Below are positions 50,157-58,468 of a stretch of DNA of 60,966 bases, piece after piece; within the stretch, counting starts at the first letter, position 1; every line of letters starts with the position of its first letter. The stretch comes from Komagataeibacter oboediens (GTDB lineage Bacteria > Pseudomonadota > Alphaproteobacteria > Acetobacterales > Acetobacteraceae), in contig NZ_NKTX01000014.1 in the NCBI RefSeq assembly GCF_003207815.1, forward strand, positions 1 to 60,966, written 5' to 3'. The notes under the pieces were generated by a model that was not told the origin of the DNA, ran no database searches, and saw only the letters and a list, made by a program, of their open reading frames with translations. A program made the position numbers and the translations under genes.

Positions 50157-50187
50157 TATCTATTTAATATATTATGTATCTATTTTA
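50157..50187. promoter_or_regulatory. AT-rich operator region between the TSUP and BigR-like genes
   Basis: In a GC-rich genome this stretch is nearly pure A/T. It contains a perfect 10-base palindrome TAATATATTA (50165-50174) flanked by two near-identical direct repeats, TATCTATTTAA (50157-50167) and TATCTATTTTA (50177-50187), 20 bases apart. BigR-type repressors bind AT-rich palindromes over divergent promoters, so this is the likely operator. Confidence 0.6.
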
Positions 50188-50263
50188 TCAAGCCCTGTCC
50201 TGTGTTCGTCCTGTGGGGGATATGGTACGATGGGATCTGGAACTGTCGAAGGGGGTCCGTGGC

Positions 50264-50710
50264 ATGAATAACCTGCCCAGAACACGTGAAATTGCAGAAA
50301 ACCTGGTGCAGCGGCTGCGCCTGCTGGCCCAACCGCAGCGGCTGATGGTGCTGGCCTGCCTGCTGGAGGGAGAAAAGAGCGTCGGTCAGATTGAAGCCGA
50401 AACCGGCATCGGCCAGCCGACCCTGAGCCAGCAGCTTGCGGAACTTCGGCGTGCGGAGATCGTTATAACGCGCAAGGAGGCCCGGCAGGTCATTTACAGT
50501 ATTAAGGATAGTATGGAGGAAATGCGTATTCGCCTGATCTGCGCGGCCTGCGGTCCGGAGTTTGATACCGAACAGTTGAGCGGAGTATTGCGCAGGAAGA
50601 AAGCCCCCCCCTGTTATGACACAGGACGGCACGGCGGCCTGTTTCGCACGTATCGGCACCGATGTCTGAGCGGGATTGATACATGTTGCAACGAATTTGT
50701 ACAAAAATGA
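50264..50710 (+). CDS. ArsR/BigR-type transcriptional repressor (probable sulfide/redox sensor)
   Basis: The start at 50264 (148 residues, MNNLPRTREI) matches the family; an ATG at 50174 would put the operator inside the gene. The winged helix (MVLACLLEGEKSVGQIEAET, then GIGQPTLSQQLAELRRAEIV) is very like BigR/SqrR. The Cys in LACLLEGE corresponds to the first sensing Cys; the second may be in LICAACG. BigR opens in response to sulfide by forming a disulfide or persulfide bridge. The C-terminal Cys/His-rich tail of about 45 residues is longer than usual. Confidence 0.8.
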   Translation: MNNLPRTREIAENLVQRLRLLAQPQRLMVLACLLEGEKSVGQIEAETGIGQPTLSQQLAELRRAEIVITRKEARQVIYSIKDSMEEMRIRLICAACGPEFDTEQLSGVLRRKKAPPCYDTGRHGGLFRTYRHRCLSGIDTCCNEFVQK

Positions 50711-50891
50711 ACATTATGTTCTGAAGACGTTATTTATGACGAAGTATTCTATATAATATATCCGCCAGGCAATAGGGGTCCTGACTGGTGAGTCGTATTG
50801 TATTTATTGAAAAGGCAGTATATGTTCTTGAAATCAAGGTTCGTGAAGATGTCGCGACTGTGTGGTTGAATATAGAGGCACGGAATAAATT

Positions 50892-51368
50892 ATGTCTGAT
50901 ACTGAGCAGGATTTTTCATGTCTGGAACTGACGACACAGATCGTGTCGGCGCATGTTTCAAACAATAGCGTTGCGGCAGACGTGCTTCCCGACCTGATAC
51001 GCAACGTGTACCAGGCGCTGGCCATGGCCGGCCGTCCGGCGGAAGAGCCTGAAAAACTCCAGCCTGCCGTGCCGATCAAGCGTTCGGTCTTTCCCGACTA
51101 CATCGTCTGCCTGGAAGACGGCAAAAAGCTCAAGATGCTCAAGCGCCACCTGCAGAGCGCCTATGGCATGACGCCCGAGCAGTACCGCGAACGCTGGGGC
51201 CTGCCCGCCGAATACCCCATGGTCGCGCCCAATTATGCCGAACGCCGCTCCAGCCTTGCGCGTGAAATCGGCCTTGGCCGCAAGATCACCGCCGCATCGG
51301 CCGCCGCCGCAGCTTCCACCACTGGCGATGAACCCGCCCGCCCCACGCGCCGCCGCCGCAAGGCGTAA
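50892..51368 (+). CDS. MucR/Ros-family zinc-finger transcriptional regulator
   Basis: The 158-residue protein has the prokaryotic zinc finger CLEDGKKLKMLKRHLQSAYG and the tail MTPEQYRERWGLP, the MucR signature. The first ligand is Cys, but the usual second Cys is replaced by Asp (CLED), as in MucR-type fingers where an Asp serves as ligand. MucR proteins are H-NS-like silencers that control exopolysaccharide and motility in alphaproteobacteria. The C-terminus is Ala/Arg-rich. Confidence 0.92.
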   Translation: MSDTEQDFSCLELTTQIVSAHVSNNSVAADVLPDLIRNVYQALAMAGRPAEEPEKLQPAVPIKRSVFPDYIVCLEDGKKLKMLKRHLQSAYGMTPEQYRERWGLPAEYPMVAPNYAERRSSLAREIGLGRKITAASAAAAASTTGDEPARPTRRRRKA

Positions 51369-51429
51369 GGATGACGCGCGTTTCCTAGTCCTGCTTCGGT
51401 ATGGGCGGTATCCATGATATTGCACGATC

Positions 51430-52353
51430 ATGGATACTGATCCCGATATGTTGCTGCATGCCACCGCACTGCGTCGGCGCCTGATGTTCTGGCGCGGCGG
51501 GGCCGTGGCTTTTTTTGTCCTTGCCTGCATCGTGGCCATGGCCCGTGCCGGCGGCCTGGGCGGTCACGCGCCGCATTTGGTCCACCTGAAGCTGGAGGGG
51601 GTTATCCCCTCCGATCCGCATGAGAATGTCGAGGCCCTGAAAAAGGCGGCCGATGATGCCTCGGTCCGGGGGCTGGTGCTGGAGGTCAACAGCCCCGGCG
51701 GCGCCGTAACCGGGGGCGAGGAACTGCATGATGCCGTCGCCGCCTTTGCCCGGCGCAAGCCTGTGGTGGTGTCCATGGGCGGGGTCGCGGCATCAGCGGG
51801 GTATATGGTGTCTGTCCCTGCGGCCCGTATTTTCGCCAACCGTTCCACCCTGACCGGATCTATCGGCGTCATTCTGGAATCCCCGGATGTCTCTGGCCTG
51901 CTGGACCGGGTGGGGGTGCATGTGGACCAGCTTGTCTCTGGGCCGATGAAGGGGCAGCCTTCTGTCGTGCAGCCGCTGTCGCCCGAGGGGCGGGAGATGC
52001 TGCAGGGCGTGATTTCCGACCTGTATGGTTTTTTCGTGAATGTCGTGGCGCAGGACCGCCATATGCCGGTTGACCGTGTCCGGCAGCTGGCCGATGGTCG
52101 TCCCTATACCGGGCAGCAGGCGGTTTCGCTGGGGCTGGTGGACCAGATCGGATCCATGGATGACGCGCGCAAATGGCTGGTCGGGGCCACGCACCTGCCA
52201 GATACCGTGCGGGTGACGGATATTGGTCCTGCCGCCACGCGCATCAACTGGCGGCGGTGGATTTCGGGGCTTCTGTCCGGTGTGCCGGGTGCGGAAATTC
52301 TGTTGAACGAAAGTACCGCGCTTGACGGGGCCGTTGCGATCTGGAAACTTTAA
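51430..52353 (+). CDS. sppA: Signal peptide peptidase SppA, short S49 type
   Basis: The 307-residue protein has an N-terminal membrane helix (GGAVAFFVLACIVAMARAGG) and an S49 protease domain: VLEVNSPGGAVTGGEELHDA, the nucleophile region GGVAASAGYMVSVPA, TLTGSIGVILESPDV, and the candidate general-base Lys in SGPMKGQPSV. SppA digests leftover signal peptides. ihfB follows 26 bases later. Confidence 0.9.
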   Translation: MDTDPDMLLHATALRRRLMFWRGGAVAFFVLACIVAMARAGGLGGHAPHLVHLKLEGVIPSDPHENVEALKKAADDASVRGLVLEVNSPGGAVTGGEELHDAVAAFARRKPVVVSMGGVAASAGYMVSVPAARIFANRSTLTGSIGVILESPDVSGLLDRVGVHVDQLVSGPMKGQPSVVQPLSPEGREMLQGVISDLYGFFVNVVAQDRHMPVDRVRQLADGRPYTGQQAVSLGLVDQIGSMDDARKWLVGATHLPDTVRVTDIGPAATRINWRRWISGLLSGVPGAEILLNESTALDGAVAIWKL

Positions 52354-52379
52354 TTTCTTGTTTAAGCTAGGGGAACAGG

Positions 52380-52676
52380 ATGACCAGATCGGAATTGATT
52401 GCCGAACTTGCCGCTGCCCGTCCACATCTGCCGATACGGGAAGTGGAACGTATTGTTCAGGTCATCTTTGCGGAAGTCAGCAATGCGCTGATGCGGGGGG
52501 ACCGGGTGGAACTGCGTGGCTTTGGCGCGTTTACGGTCAAGAAACGTGACGCCCGCACGGGACGGAATCCCCGCACGGGCGAAACCGTGTCGGTGGAGGA
52601 AAAGGTCGTGCCATTTTTCAAGGCGGGAAAGGAATTGCGCGAACGCGTCAACCGCTCCCACCAGACGGTCGACTGA
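52380..52676 (+). CDS. ihfB: Integration host factor beta subunit
   Basis: The 98-residue DNA-bending protein has [17 protein letters not shown] at the N-terminus and the DNA-arm motif [23 protein letters not shown] bends DNA for replication, recombination and transcription. It is just downstream of sppA, a common alphaproteobacterial order. Confidence 0.95.
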   Translation: MTRSELIAELAAARPHLPIREVERIVQVIFAEVSNALMRGDRVELRGFGAFTVKKRDARTGRNPRTGETVSVEEKVVPFFKAGKELRERVNRSHQTVD

Positions 52677-52704
52677 TACCGGTCAGCTTTCATGATCGGC
52701 TCAT

Positions 52705-52744
52705 AAAAAACACCGCGCCGGGGCTGACCCGGCGCGGTGTTTTC
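52705..52744. terminator. Bidirectional Rho-independent terminator
   Basis: CACCGCGCCGGG (52711-52722) pairs with CCCGGCGCGGTG (52728-52739) around 5 bases, with an A tract before and a T tract after. It sits between convergent ihfB and the LysR gene and serves both. Confidence 0.9.
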
Positions 52745-52770
52745 ATGCAGGCATCGCAGTGGCTGGCGTA

Positions 52771-53655
52771 TCAGTGTCGGGCGTTGATTTCCGCCAGCAG
52801 GAAATCGCGGAATACCGCCACGCGCTTGGATGTGCGCAATTCCTCGGGATACACGAAATAGGCGTCCACCGTGGGCAGCGGCACTTCCGGCAGGATCTTG
52901 ACCAGGTTGGGGTACTGTGACGCCGCATAAAGCGGGATCGACCCGATTCCGATGCCTGCGGCAATCGCGCCCGCCATGGCCGCCAGGCTGTTGACCTCCA
53001 GCCGGGCCTGACGGCGTTCATCCGACGGGACACCGGTTTCAGCCAGCCAGTTGATGTGCGGCACGGGCGGGTGGTACCCCCCGAACAGGATCAGCTTGTG
53101 GGCGTTCAGTTCCTCAAGCGTACGGGGTGTGCCGTAATCATTGAGATAGGACTGCGAGGCATAGATCGGCAGCGGAAAGTCCGCCAGGTGCCGCTGGATC
53201 AGGTCCGGCTGGCGGGGCGGGTGCATGCGCACCGCCACATCCGCTTCGCGCATGCCCAGATCCAGGTCGTTATCTTCCAGGATCAGGGTGATCGAAATGT
53301 CCGGATTTGTTTCCATGAACCGGTGCAGGCGTGGCGTCAGCCAGCAGGTGCCAAACCCGGTCGTGGTCGTGACCCGCAGCCGACCTGCCGCCTTTTCCTT
53401 GCTTTCCGTCAGCAGGGACTGCGTCATGGCCAGCTTGGAAAAGACTTCCCGAACCGTCTGGTTCAGTGTCTCACCCTGTTCGGTCAGGATCAGCCCCCGG
53501 GCATGCCGGTGGAAAAGGGGGACCTGCAGCGCCTCTTCCAGGGCTGAAATCTGCCGCGACACCGCAGACTGGCTCAGGTTAAGCACGTCGCCGGCATGGG
53601 TGAAGGACCCTGCCTCGGCTACAGCATGAAATATCCGGAGTTTATCCCAGTCCAC
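52771..53655 (-). CDS. LysR-family transcriptional regulator
   Basis: The 294-residue protein has the LysR winged helix (LSQSAVSRQISALEEALQV) and an effector domain ending near the C-terminus. The target is unknown. It is a lone gene on the minus strand upstream of the terminator, and its own start faces trxB. Confidence 0.92.
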   Translation of the reverse strand: MDWDKLRIFHAVAEAGSFTHAGDVLNLSQSAVSRQISALEEALQVPLFHRHARGLILTEQGETLNQTVREVFSKLAMTQSLLTESKEKAAGRLRVTTTTGFGTCWLTPRLHRFMETNPDISITLILEDNDLDLGMREADVAVRMHPPRQPDLIQRHLADFPLPIYASQSYLNDYGTPRTLEELNAHKLILFGGYHPPVPHINWLAETGVPSDERRQARLEVNSLAAMAGAIAAGIGIGSIPLYAASQYPNLVKILPEVPLPTVDAYFVYPEELRTSKRVAVFRDFLLAEINARH

Positions 53656-53761
53656 GCGTTGACTCCGCTTTGCTATCTATAAAAGGCGCGCCAAGTGTTA
53701 TGACACTAAGTCGTTGTGGTGAAGGAAATGCGAGGGCAGGTCAAGGACTCTTCCTGATTCC

Positions 53762-54718
53762 TTACTGCGCTGACGCAAGGAAGCGTTCGGCCTCGAGTGC
53801 CGCCATGCACCCGGTGCCAGCCGCGGTCACCGCCTGGCGAAAGATCTTGTCCTGCACGTCACCTGCGGCAAAAACGCCGGAAACCGAGGTGCGCGTGCTG
53901 CCCGGCGTGGTGACGATGTAACCGTCTGTGTCGATCTCCACCACATCACGGAAAATTGTGGTGTTGGGGGCATGGCCAATGGCAACGAATACCCCATCAA
54001 CATCGATATGCTGAATCGCGCCGGTCACGGTGTTGCGCAGGTCCGCCCCCGTGACCACGGGTGGCGTGCCGCTGCCGGTTATGCGTTCGACCGCGCTGTT
54101 CCATATGACGGATATCTTGGGATTGGCATGCAGCCGGTCCTGCAGGATCTTTTCCGCGCGCAGGCTGTCGCGGCGGTGGATCAGGGTGACGTGGCTGGCG
54201 TGATGGGTCAGGTACAGGGCCTCTTCCACCGCCGTATTGCCACCACCGATGACGGCCACGCGCTTGCCACGATAGAAAAAGCCGTCGCATGTGGCACAGG
54301 CCGACACGCCGGAGCCCTGGAATTCCTTCTCCCCCGGCACGCCCAGCCATTTGGCCTGCGCGCCGGTTGCAATGATCACGCTGCGGGCTTCGTACACCGT
54401 GCCGGAATCGCCGGTGGCATAGAAGCGGCCTGTCCCGTCGGTCCGGCTGAAATCGCACGAGACGATGATGTCATCCATAAGACGGGTGCCGACATTGCCG
54501 GCCTGCTCGGCCATCTGCATCATGAGGTCCGGTCCCTGCACGCCCTTGGCGAAACCGGGATAGTTCTCGACATCCGTGGTGATCATGAGCTGGCCGCCGG
54601 GCTGCAGGCCCGCGACCAGTACGGGGGAGAGATTCGCGCGCGCGGCATAGATGGCGGCAGTGTAGCCGGCGGGACCCGCGCCAATGACAAGCAGGTCGGT
54701 AGAACACGTCTGGGGCAT
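53762..54718 (-). CDS. trxB: Thioredoxin reductase
   Basis: The 318-residue flavoprotein reduces thioredoxin with NADPH. It has the FAD loop VIGAGPAGYTAAIYAAR, the redox pair CATC (GVSACATCDGFFYRGK), the NADPH loop VIGGGNTAVEEAL and the C-terminal GVFAAGDVQDKIFRQA. Length is normal. Confidence 0.97.
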   Translation of the reverse strand: MPQTCSTDLLVIGAGPAGYTAAIYAARANLSPVLVAGLQPGGQLMITTDVENYPGFAKGVQGPDLMMQMAEQAGNVGTRLMDDIIVSCDFSRTDGTGRFYATGDSGTVYEARSVIIATGAQAKWLGVPGEKEFQGSGVSACATCDGFFYRGKRVAVIGGGNTAVEEALYLTHHASHVTLIHRRDSLRAEKILQDRLHANPKISVIWNSAVERITGSGTPPVVTGADLRNTVTGAIQHIDVDGVFVAIGHAPNTTIFRDVVEIDTDGYIVTTPGSTRTSVSGVFAAGDVQDKIFRQAVTAAGTGCMAALEAERFLASAQ

Positions 54719-54858
54719 GAGATCAGAAAAACCCTATCGTCACAATTTCCTTTGGTATGGTCGTCCACTGGCGTCCGTGCAAGGGTTGGAGTAGGAAGGG
54801 CGTCATTATTGCGGCGTATGGGCGTGACAGCCGCCCCTTTGCGAAAGATGGAACAGGC

Positions 54859-55329
54859 ATGGCGGAACGGATGGCTGATCTGGATGCGATTGACCGTCGG
54901 ATTGTGGCCGAGCTTCAGCTGGACGGACGCATGACGAATGTGGAACTGGCGCGGCGCGTGGGCATATCCGCCCCGCCGTGCCTGCGCCGCATGCGGCGGC
55001 TGGAGGAAGATCATGTCATTCGCGGCTACCATGCCGATACGGATGGCACCCGGCTGGGGTGGTCGATCACGCTGTTTGCGCTGATCGGTCTGGACAGCCA
55101 GAAGGAAGCGGTGCTTTCGGCATTTGAAAGCCAGGTCTCGGGCTGGCCGGAAGTGCGCGAATGCCACATGATCCGTGGCGGGGGGGATTTCCTTGTGCGG
55201 CTGGTAGCGCGGGACGCGACACATGAAAACCTGCTGACCCGCCAGTTGACCGAGGCCCCGCACGTGGTGCGGGTGCAGACGCTGCAGACCATCCGCACCA
55301 GCCTGAACCGCCCGGGCGTGCCTGTGTGA
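54859..55329 (+). CDS. Lrp/AsnC-family transcriptional regulator
   Basis: The start at 54859 (156 residues) is the ATG nearest the family N-terminus. An HTH (LARRVGISAPPCLRRMRRLE) is followed by a RAM ligand-binding domain (FLVRLVARDATHENLLTRQL). Its stop overlaps the GTG start of the next gene by 4 bases (GTGA). Confidence 0.9.
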   Translation: MAERMADLDAIDRRIVAELQLDGRMTNVELARRVGISAPPCLRRMRRLEEDHVIRGYHADTDGTRLGWSITLFALIGLDSQKEAVLSAFESQVSGWPEVRECHMIRGGGDFLVRLVARDATHENLLTRQLTEAPHVVRVQTLQTIRTSLNRPGVPV

Positions 55330-56780
55330 CGGCGCGATACAGCCCGTGGTGGTGGCTGTATCTGCTTGTGCTGCTGGCCGGTATGCGGCTGGCTGTGGCC
55401 GGTATCCTGCCACTTTCCCCTGACGAAGCGTATTACCGGCTGTGGGCGTTCGCGCCCGCCGCGGGGTATCTGGACCATCCGCCCATGGTGGCGGCGTGGA
55501 TATGGCTGGGCATGAAACTGGGCGGGGATGACGCGCTTGGTGTCCGGCTGGTGGGTGTCCTTGCAGGGGCGGGGGTGTCCGCCTTCGTGTTCCGTGCCGT
55601 GCGTGACCTGCTGCCCGATGCGGGGCGGGCAGGGGGCATACGTGCCTGTGTCATGTTGCAGGCGACTCTGGCACTGGCAATTCAGTCTGTTGTGATAACA
55701 CCAGACACGCCGGTGATGTTCTTCCTGTCCGTGCTGCTCTGGGCCATGGGGCGTGTCGTGGCGGGGGGCGGGGCGCGCTGGTGGCTGGTTGCGGGACTTT
55801 CCGCCGGGCTGGCGTGCGACAGCAAATATACCGCCGTCCTGCCCATTGCCGGTATTGCCCTGTGGCTCGTGATGCAGGCGGTCAACCGGCGTGCATGGCT
55901 GTTGCGGCAGGTGCCGGGGCTTATGGGGGCGACGGTCCTGTCGGCCTTGTGCGTTGCCCCTGTAATATGGTGGAACGCGCGGCATGGCTGGGCCAGCTTT
56001 GCCCGGCAGGGCGGGCGCACGGCAGACTGGCATCCGGGGCGGGCGCTGCAGTTCCTGACCGAACTGGTGATGGGGCAGCTCGGGCTGATGACGCCGGGCA
56101 TCGCTGCCTTTTTCATATGGGGACAGGTTGTCCTGCTGCGCCGTGCGCGGCGGGATGCGGGTGCTGCGCTGCTGTCGTGCATGACGCTGCTGCCTGCCTG
56201 CGTGTTTGTGCAGCATGCCATAGGCGACCGTGTGCAGGCGAACTGGCCGGTGGTGATCTACCCCATGCTGGCGGTGGGCGCGGCCACGGTGGCGTGGCGC
56301 TGGGGGCGGTGGGCGGCTGGAGGTGGCATCGTGATTGGCGCGCTGGTTTACATGCAGGCCTTGTTCGGCCTGCTGCCGCTGTCCGCCCATACGGATGTCG
56401 CATTGCGGCAGATGGCAGGCTGGCGGGATCTGGCCGTCCGAGTTGAAGACCATGCGGGGCAGGGTGATTTCATTGCCGCATGTGATTACGGCACGGCAGC
56501 GGAACTGGCGCGCGTCGTGCCCGGTCGGGTCGTGGTGGGGATGGAGCCGCGCTGGGCGCTGTTCAACCTGCCGCATGATGTCTCGGGGGCGGGCATCATG
56601 GTCTGTAACCCACGCCGTGGTTTTGATCGCGATGTGTTCACATCCGTCCAGCCGGTCGGTACGCTGGTGCGCGGACGGCGCGGACGGGTGGCCGAACGCG
56701 TTGACCTGTACCGCGTCACCCTGCGTGCCGACCTGTCGCCCGCGCAGCGCGACAGTATTGTGCGTCTTTCCACGCCATAA
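55326..56780 (+). CDS. Glycosyltransferase family 39 membrane protein (ArnT-like)
   Basis: The 484-residue protein has about ten or more membrane helices. The first periplasmic loop carries the catalytic pattern of GT39/ArnT enzymes: LSPDEAYYRLWAF and LDHPPMVAAWI. These enzymes move sugars from undecaprenyl carriers to lipid A or surface proteins. The start is a GTG overlapping the Lrp stop. The acceptor is unknown. Confidence 0.85.
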   Translation: MTARYSPWWWLYLLVLLAGMRLAVAGILPLSPDEAYYRLWAFAPAAGYLDHPPMVAAWIWLGMKLGGDDALGVRLVGVLAGAGVSAFVFRAVRDLLPDAGRAGGIRACVMLQATLALAIQSVVITPDTPVMFFLSVLLWAMGRVVAGGGARWWLVAGLSAGLACDSKYTAVLPIAGIALWLVMQAVNRRAWLLRQVPGLMGATVLSALCVAPVIWWNARHGWASFARQGGRTADWHPGRALQFLTELVMGQLGLMTPGIAAFFIWGQVVLLRRARRDAGAALLSCMTLLPACVFVQHAIGDRVQANWPVVIYPMLAVGAATVAWRWGRWAAGGGIVIGALVYMQALFGLLPLSAHTDVALRQMAGWRDLAVRVEDHAGQGDFIAACDYGTAAELARVVPGRVVVGMEPRWALFNLPHDVSGAGIMVCNPRRGFDRDVFTSVQPVGTLVRGRRGRVAERVDLYRVTLRADLSPAQRDSIVRLSTP

Positions 56781-56783
56781 CCG

Positions 56784-56866
56784 GCTGTTTCAAAGTAAAC
56801 TATTGATAAATAATAAAAGTTTTTTGGGTGTGGCCTTTTTTTAAAGGTGACGCTTTTTGAAACAGC
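56784..56866. repeat. 83-base element with 11-bp inverted ends, copy A
   Basis: GCTGTTTCAAA (56784-56794) and TTTGAAACAGC (56856-56866) are perfect inverted repeats around an AT-rich interior. The inner core (56826-56845) matches 17 of 20 bases with copy B at 40877. It could be a small MITE-like element or a bidirectional terminator between two convergent genes. Confidence 0.55.
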
Positions 56867-56964
56867 GCAACCGGGAAACATCCCGTCAGCGTCGCGCGCG
56901 TTTCAGGCTGGCCGGGATAGAAACCTCGCACGCTGTTCCTGCTGCCTTCTGTCGGCGCAGGATA

Positions 56965-57312
56965 TCAGGCTGCCGGGGCAACCTGACGGACCTGTTCCAG
57001 CAATGTTTTCATGCGGAAGGGTTTTTCCAGCAGCGGCAGCGGCGCGTAGCCAGCCAGCCGGTCGGGATCGCCACTCATCACGATCACATGGCATCCCCGC
57101 TTCTGGGCGGTTGCGATGAAGCCGTCCGGGTTGCCATCGGGCAGCGTCAGGTCAACCAGCACGAGGGAGAAGTCGCCATCCTCGATCCGCTGCATCGCCC
57201 CCGCCACGTCGTGGCTTATGGTGGCGCGGATCCCCTGCGTATCCAGCATGGTGGCGACCAGTTCCGCTATCGTCGCCTCATCTTCGACAATCAGGGCAGA
57301 AATCTGGGTCAT
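56965..57312 (-). CDS. Single-domain response regulator (receiver only)
   Basis: The start at 57312 (115 residues) overlaps the NUDIX stop by ATGA. A CheY-like receiver: acidic cluster in LIVEDEATIAE, phosphorylation Asp in LVLVDLTLPDG, Ser in VIVMSGDPD and Lys in LLEKPFRMKTL. No output domain or kinase is adjacent, so it likely relays a signal to a separate partner. Confidence 0.88.
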   Translation of the reverse strand: MTQISALIVEDEATIAELVATMLDTQGIRATISHDVAGAMQRIEDGDFSLVLVDLTLPDGNPDGFIATAQKRGCHVIVMSGDPDRLAGYAPLPLLEKPFRMKTLLEQVRQVAPAA

Positions 57313-57815
57313 GACGGGATGCTTTCGGTCCGGGAGGAATGGGGGGCGGGGGTGCGTACCTGTGCTGCCACCGGCCATGGGGCGATGCCACGCGGGGACA
57401 GGGCCAGCGCGCCCAGTTCCAGCAGGCCGGGGCTGAAGGCCGCGGGGCTGGCGCGTACCTGCGCCAGGTCAAACCATCCCGTATCACATGCGTCATCGCC
57501 CGCCGCGATGTCTGTCCAGCCATTGTCGTGGCATTTTACCGCCACGATCAGATAGTGGAAACGGATATGGCCCGTGCTGTCGCGGTCGATCAGGTCGAAG
57601 GCGGTCAGCGTGCCTTCGGCATGGGTCACGAAGCCGGTTTCTTCGCGCAGTTCGCGCGCGGCCGCGTCCAGATAGCTTTCGCCATATTCAATGCGACCAC
57701 CGGGGAAACCCCATAGCCCCTGATCGGGCGGGTTGCGCCGACAGACCAGCAGCATGCGCCCATCGCGCACCACGATGGACAGGACAGCGCCAGCAATTGT
57801 CATGTTATCAGACAT
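57309..57815 (-). CDS. NUDIX hydrolase
   Basis: The start at 57815 (168 residues, MSDNMTIAG) is one choice; the ATG at 57803 is another. The NUDIX box is complete: GGRIEYGESYLDAAARELRE followed by ETGF. Such enzymes cleave nucleoside diphosphates linked to another group. About 40 extra C-terminal residues follow the domain. Translation is coupled to the receiver gene. Confidence 0.88.
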   Translation of the reverse strand: MSDNMTIAGAVLSIVVRDGRMLLVCRRNPPDQGLWGFPGGRIEYGESYLDAAARELREETGFVTHAEGTLTAFDLIDRDSTGHIRFHYLIVAVKCHDNGWTDIAAGDDACDTGWFDLAQVRASPAAFSPGLLELGALALSPRGIAPWPVAAQVRTPAPHSSRTESIPS

Positions 57816-57911
57816 ATGGGGAATATATCGGATCGCGGCCCGGCATCCATGCCTGTATCGGACCACTCCGTTCCCGATTGCGTGAACTGGGGCGGGTTGA
57901 TACGAAAAAGC

Positions 57912-58298
57912 CTATCGTTTCAGCACGATATGCGCCCGGCAGCGCGGGGTGCCGTATGTGCCGACCATGGTGTCCCCTTCGGGGCGGGCTTCAAACACCA
58001 TGGGAAAGGGGGCGCCCGATGGCTGCTTGACCAGGGCTTCGGCATGGTAATGCGTTGCAGCCTTCGTCGGTATGCCAACCAGCGCGAGCGACCCGTCGGC
58101 AGGGGTGAATGTCAGCTGTTTCGCCCCGATCTGCAGGGTGGAGGTATTGGCGGTTTCCGTGCTGCAGTTGCCCCTGTCGGTGACAAGCTGGCCCGTCCAC
58201 AGGCCCTGCGGGTCATGCTGTGCATCGGCGCGTGCAGGGGCGGGGGAGAGGCAGGCAAGGCAGGCGCCCGCCAGCAGCAGGATTGAACGTGCAGTCAT
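57912..58298 (-). CDS. Hypothetical secreted protein
   Basis: From the ATG at 58298 (128 residues) a clear signal peptide (SILLLAGACLACLSPAPARA) is followed by a small beta-rich periplasmic domain with two cysteines (RGNCSTET and TPRCRAHIV) that could pair. I do not recognise the family. It is divergent from guaA. Confidence 0.65.
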   Translation of the reverse strand: MTARSILLLAGACLACLSPAPARADAQHDPQGLWTGQLVTDRGNCSTETANTSTLQIGAKQLTFTPADGSLALVGIPTKAATHYHAEALVKQPSGAPFPMVFEARPEGDTMVGTYGTPRCRAHIVLKR

Positions 58299-58468
58299 GA
58301 AACAGCCATTATGATCCGGTTTGTCCAGCCGACAGGCAAAGACAGGCCTGCCTGAACACGTATATATTGTGCTATCTGCGCGGGAAAGACTATCCCACCC
58401 TTGCAATATGTTGCCAGCTCATGCTGGAAGCCTAGTTTATCGATAATGCCGCGACCGAAAGACACAAG

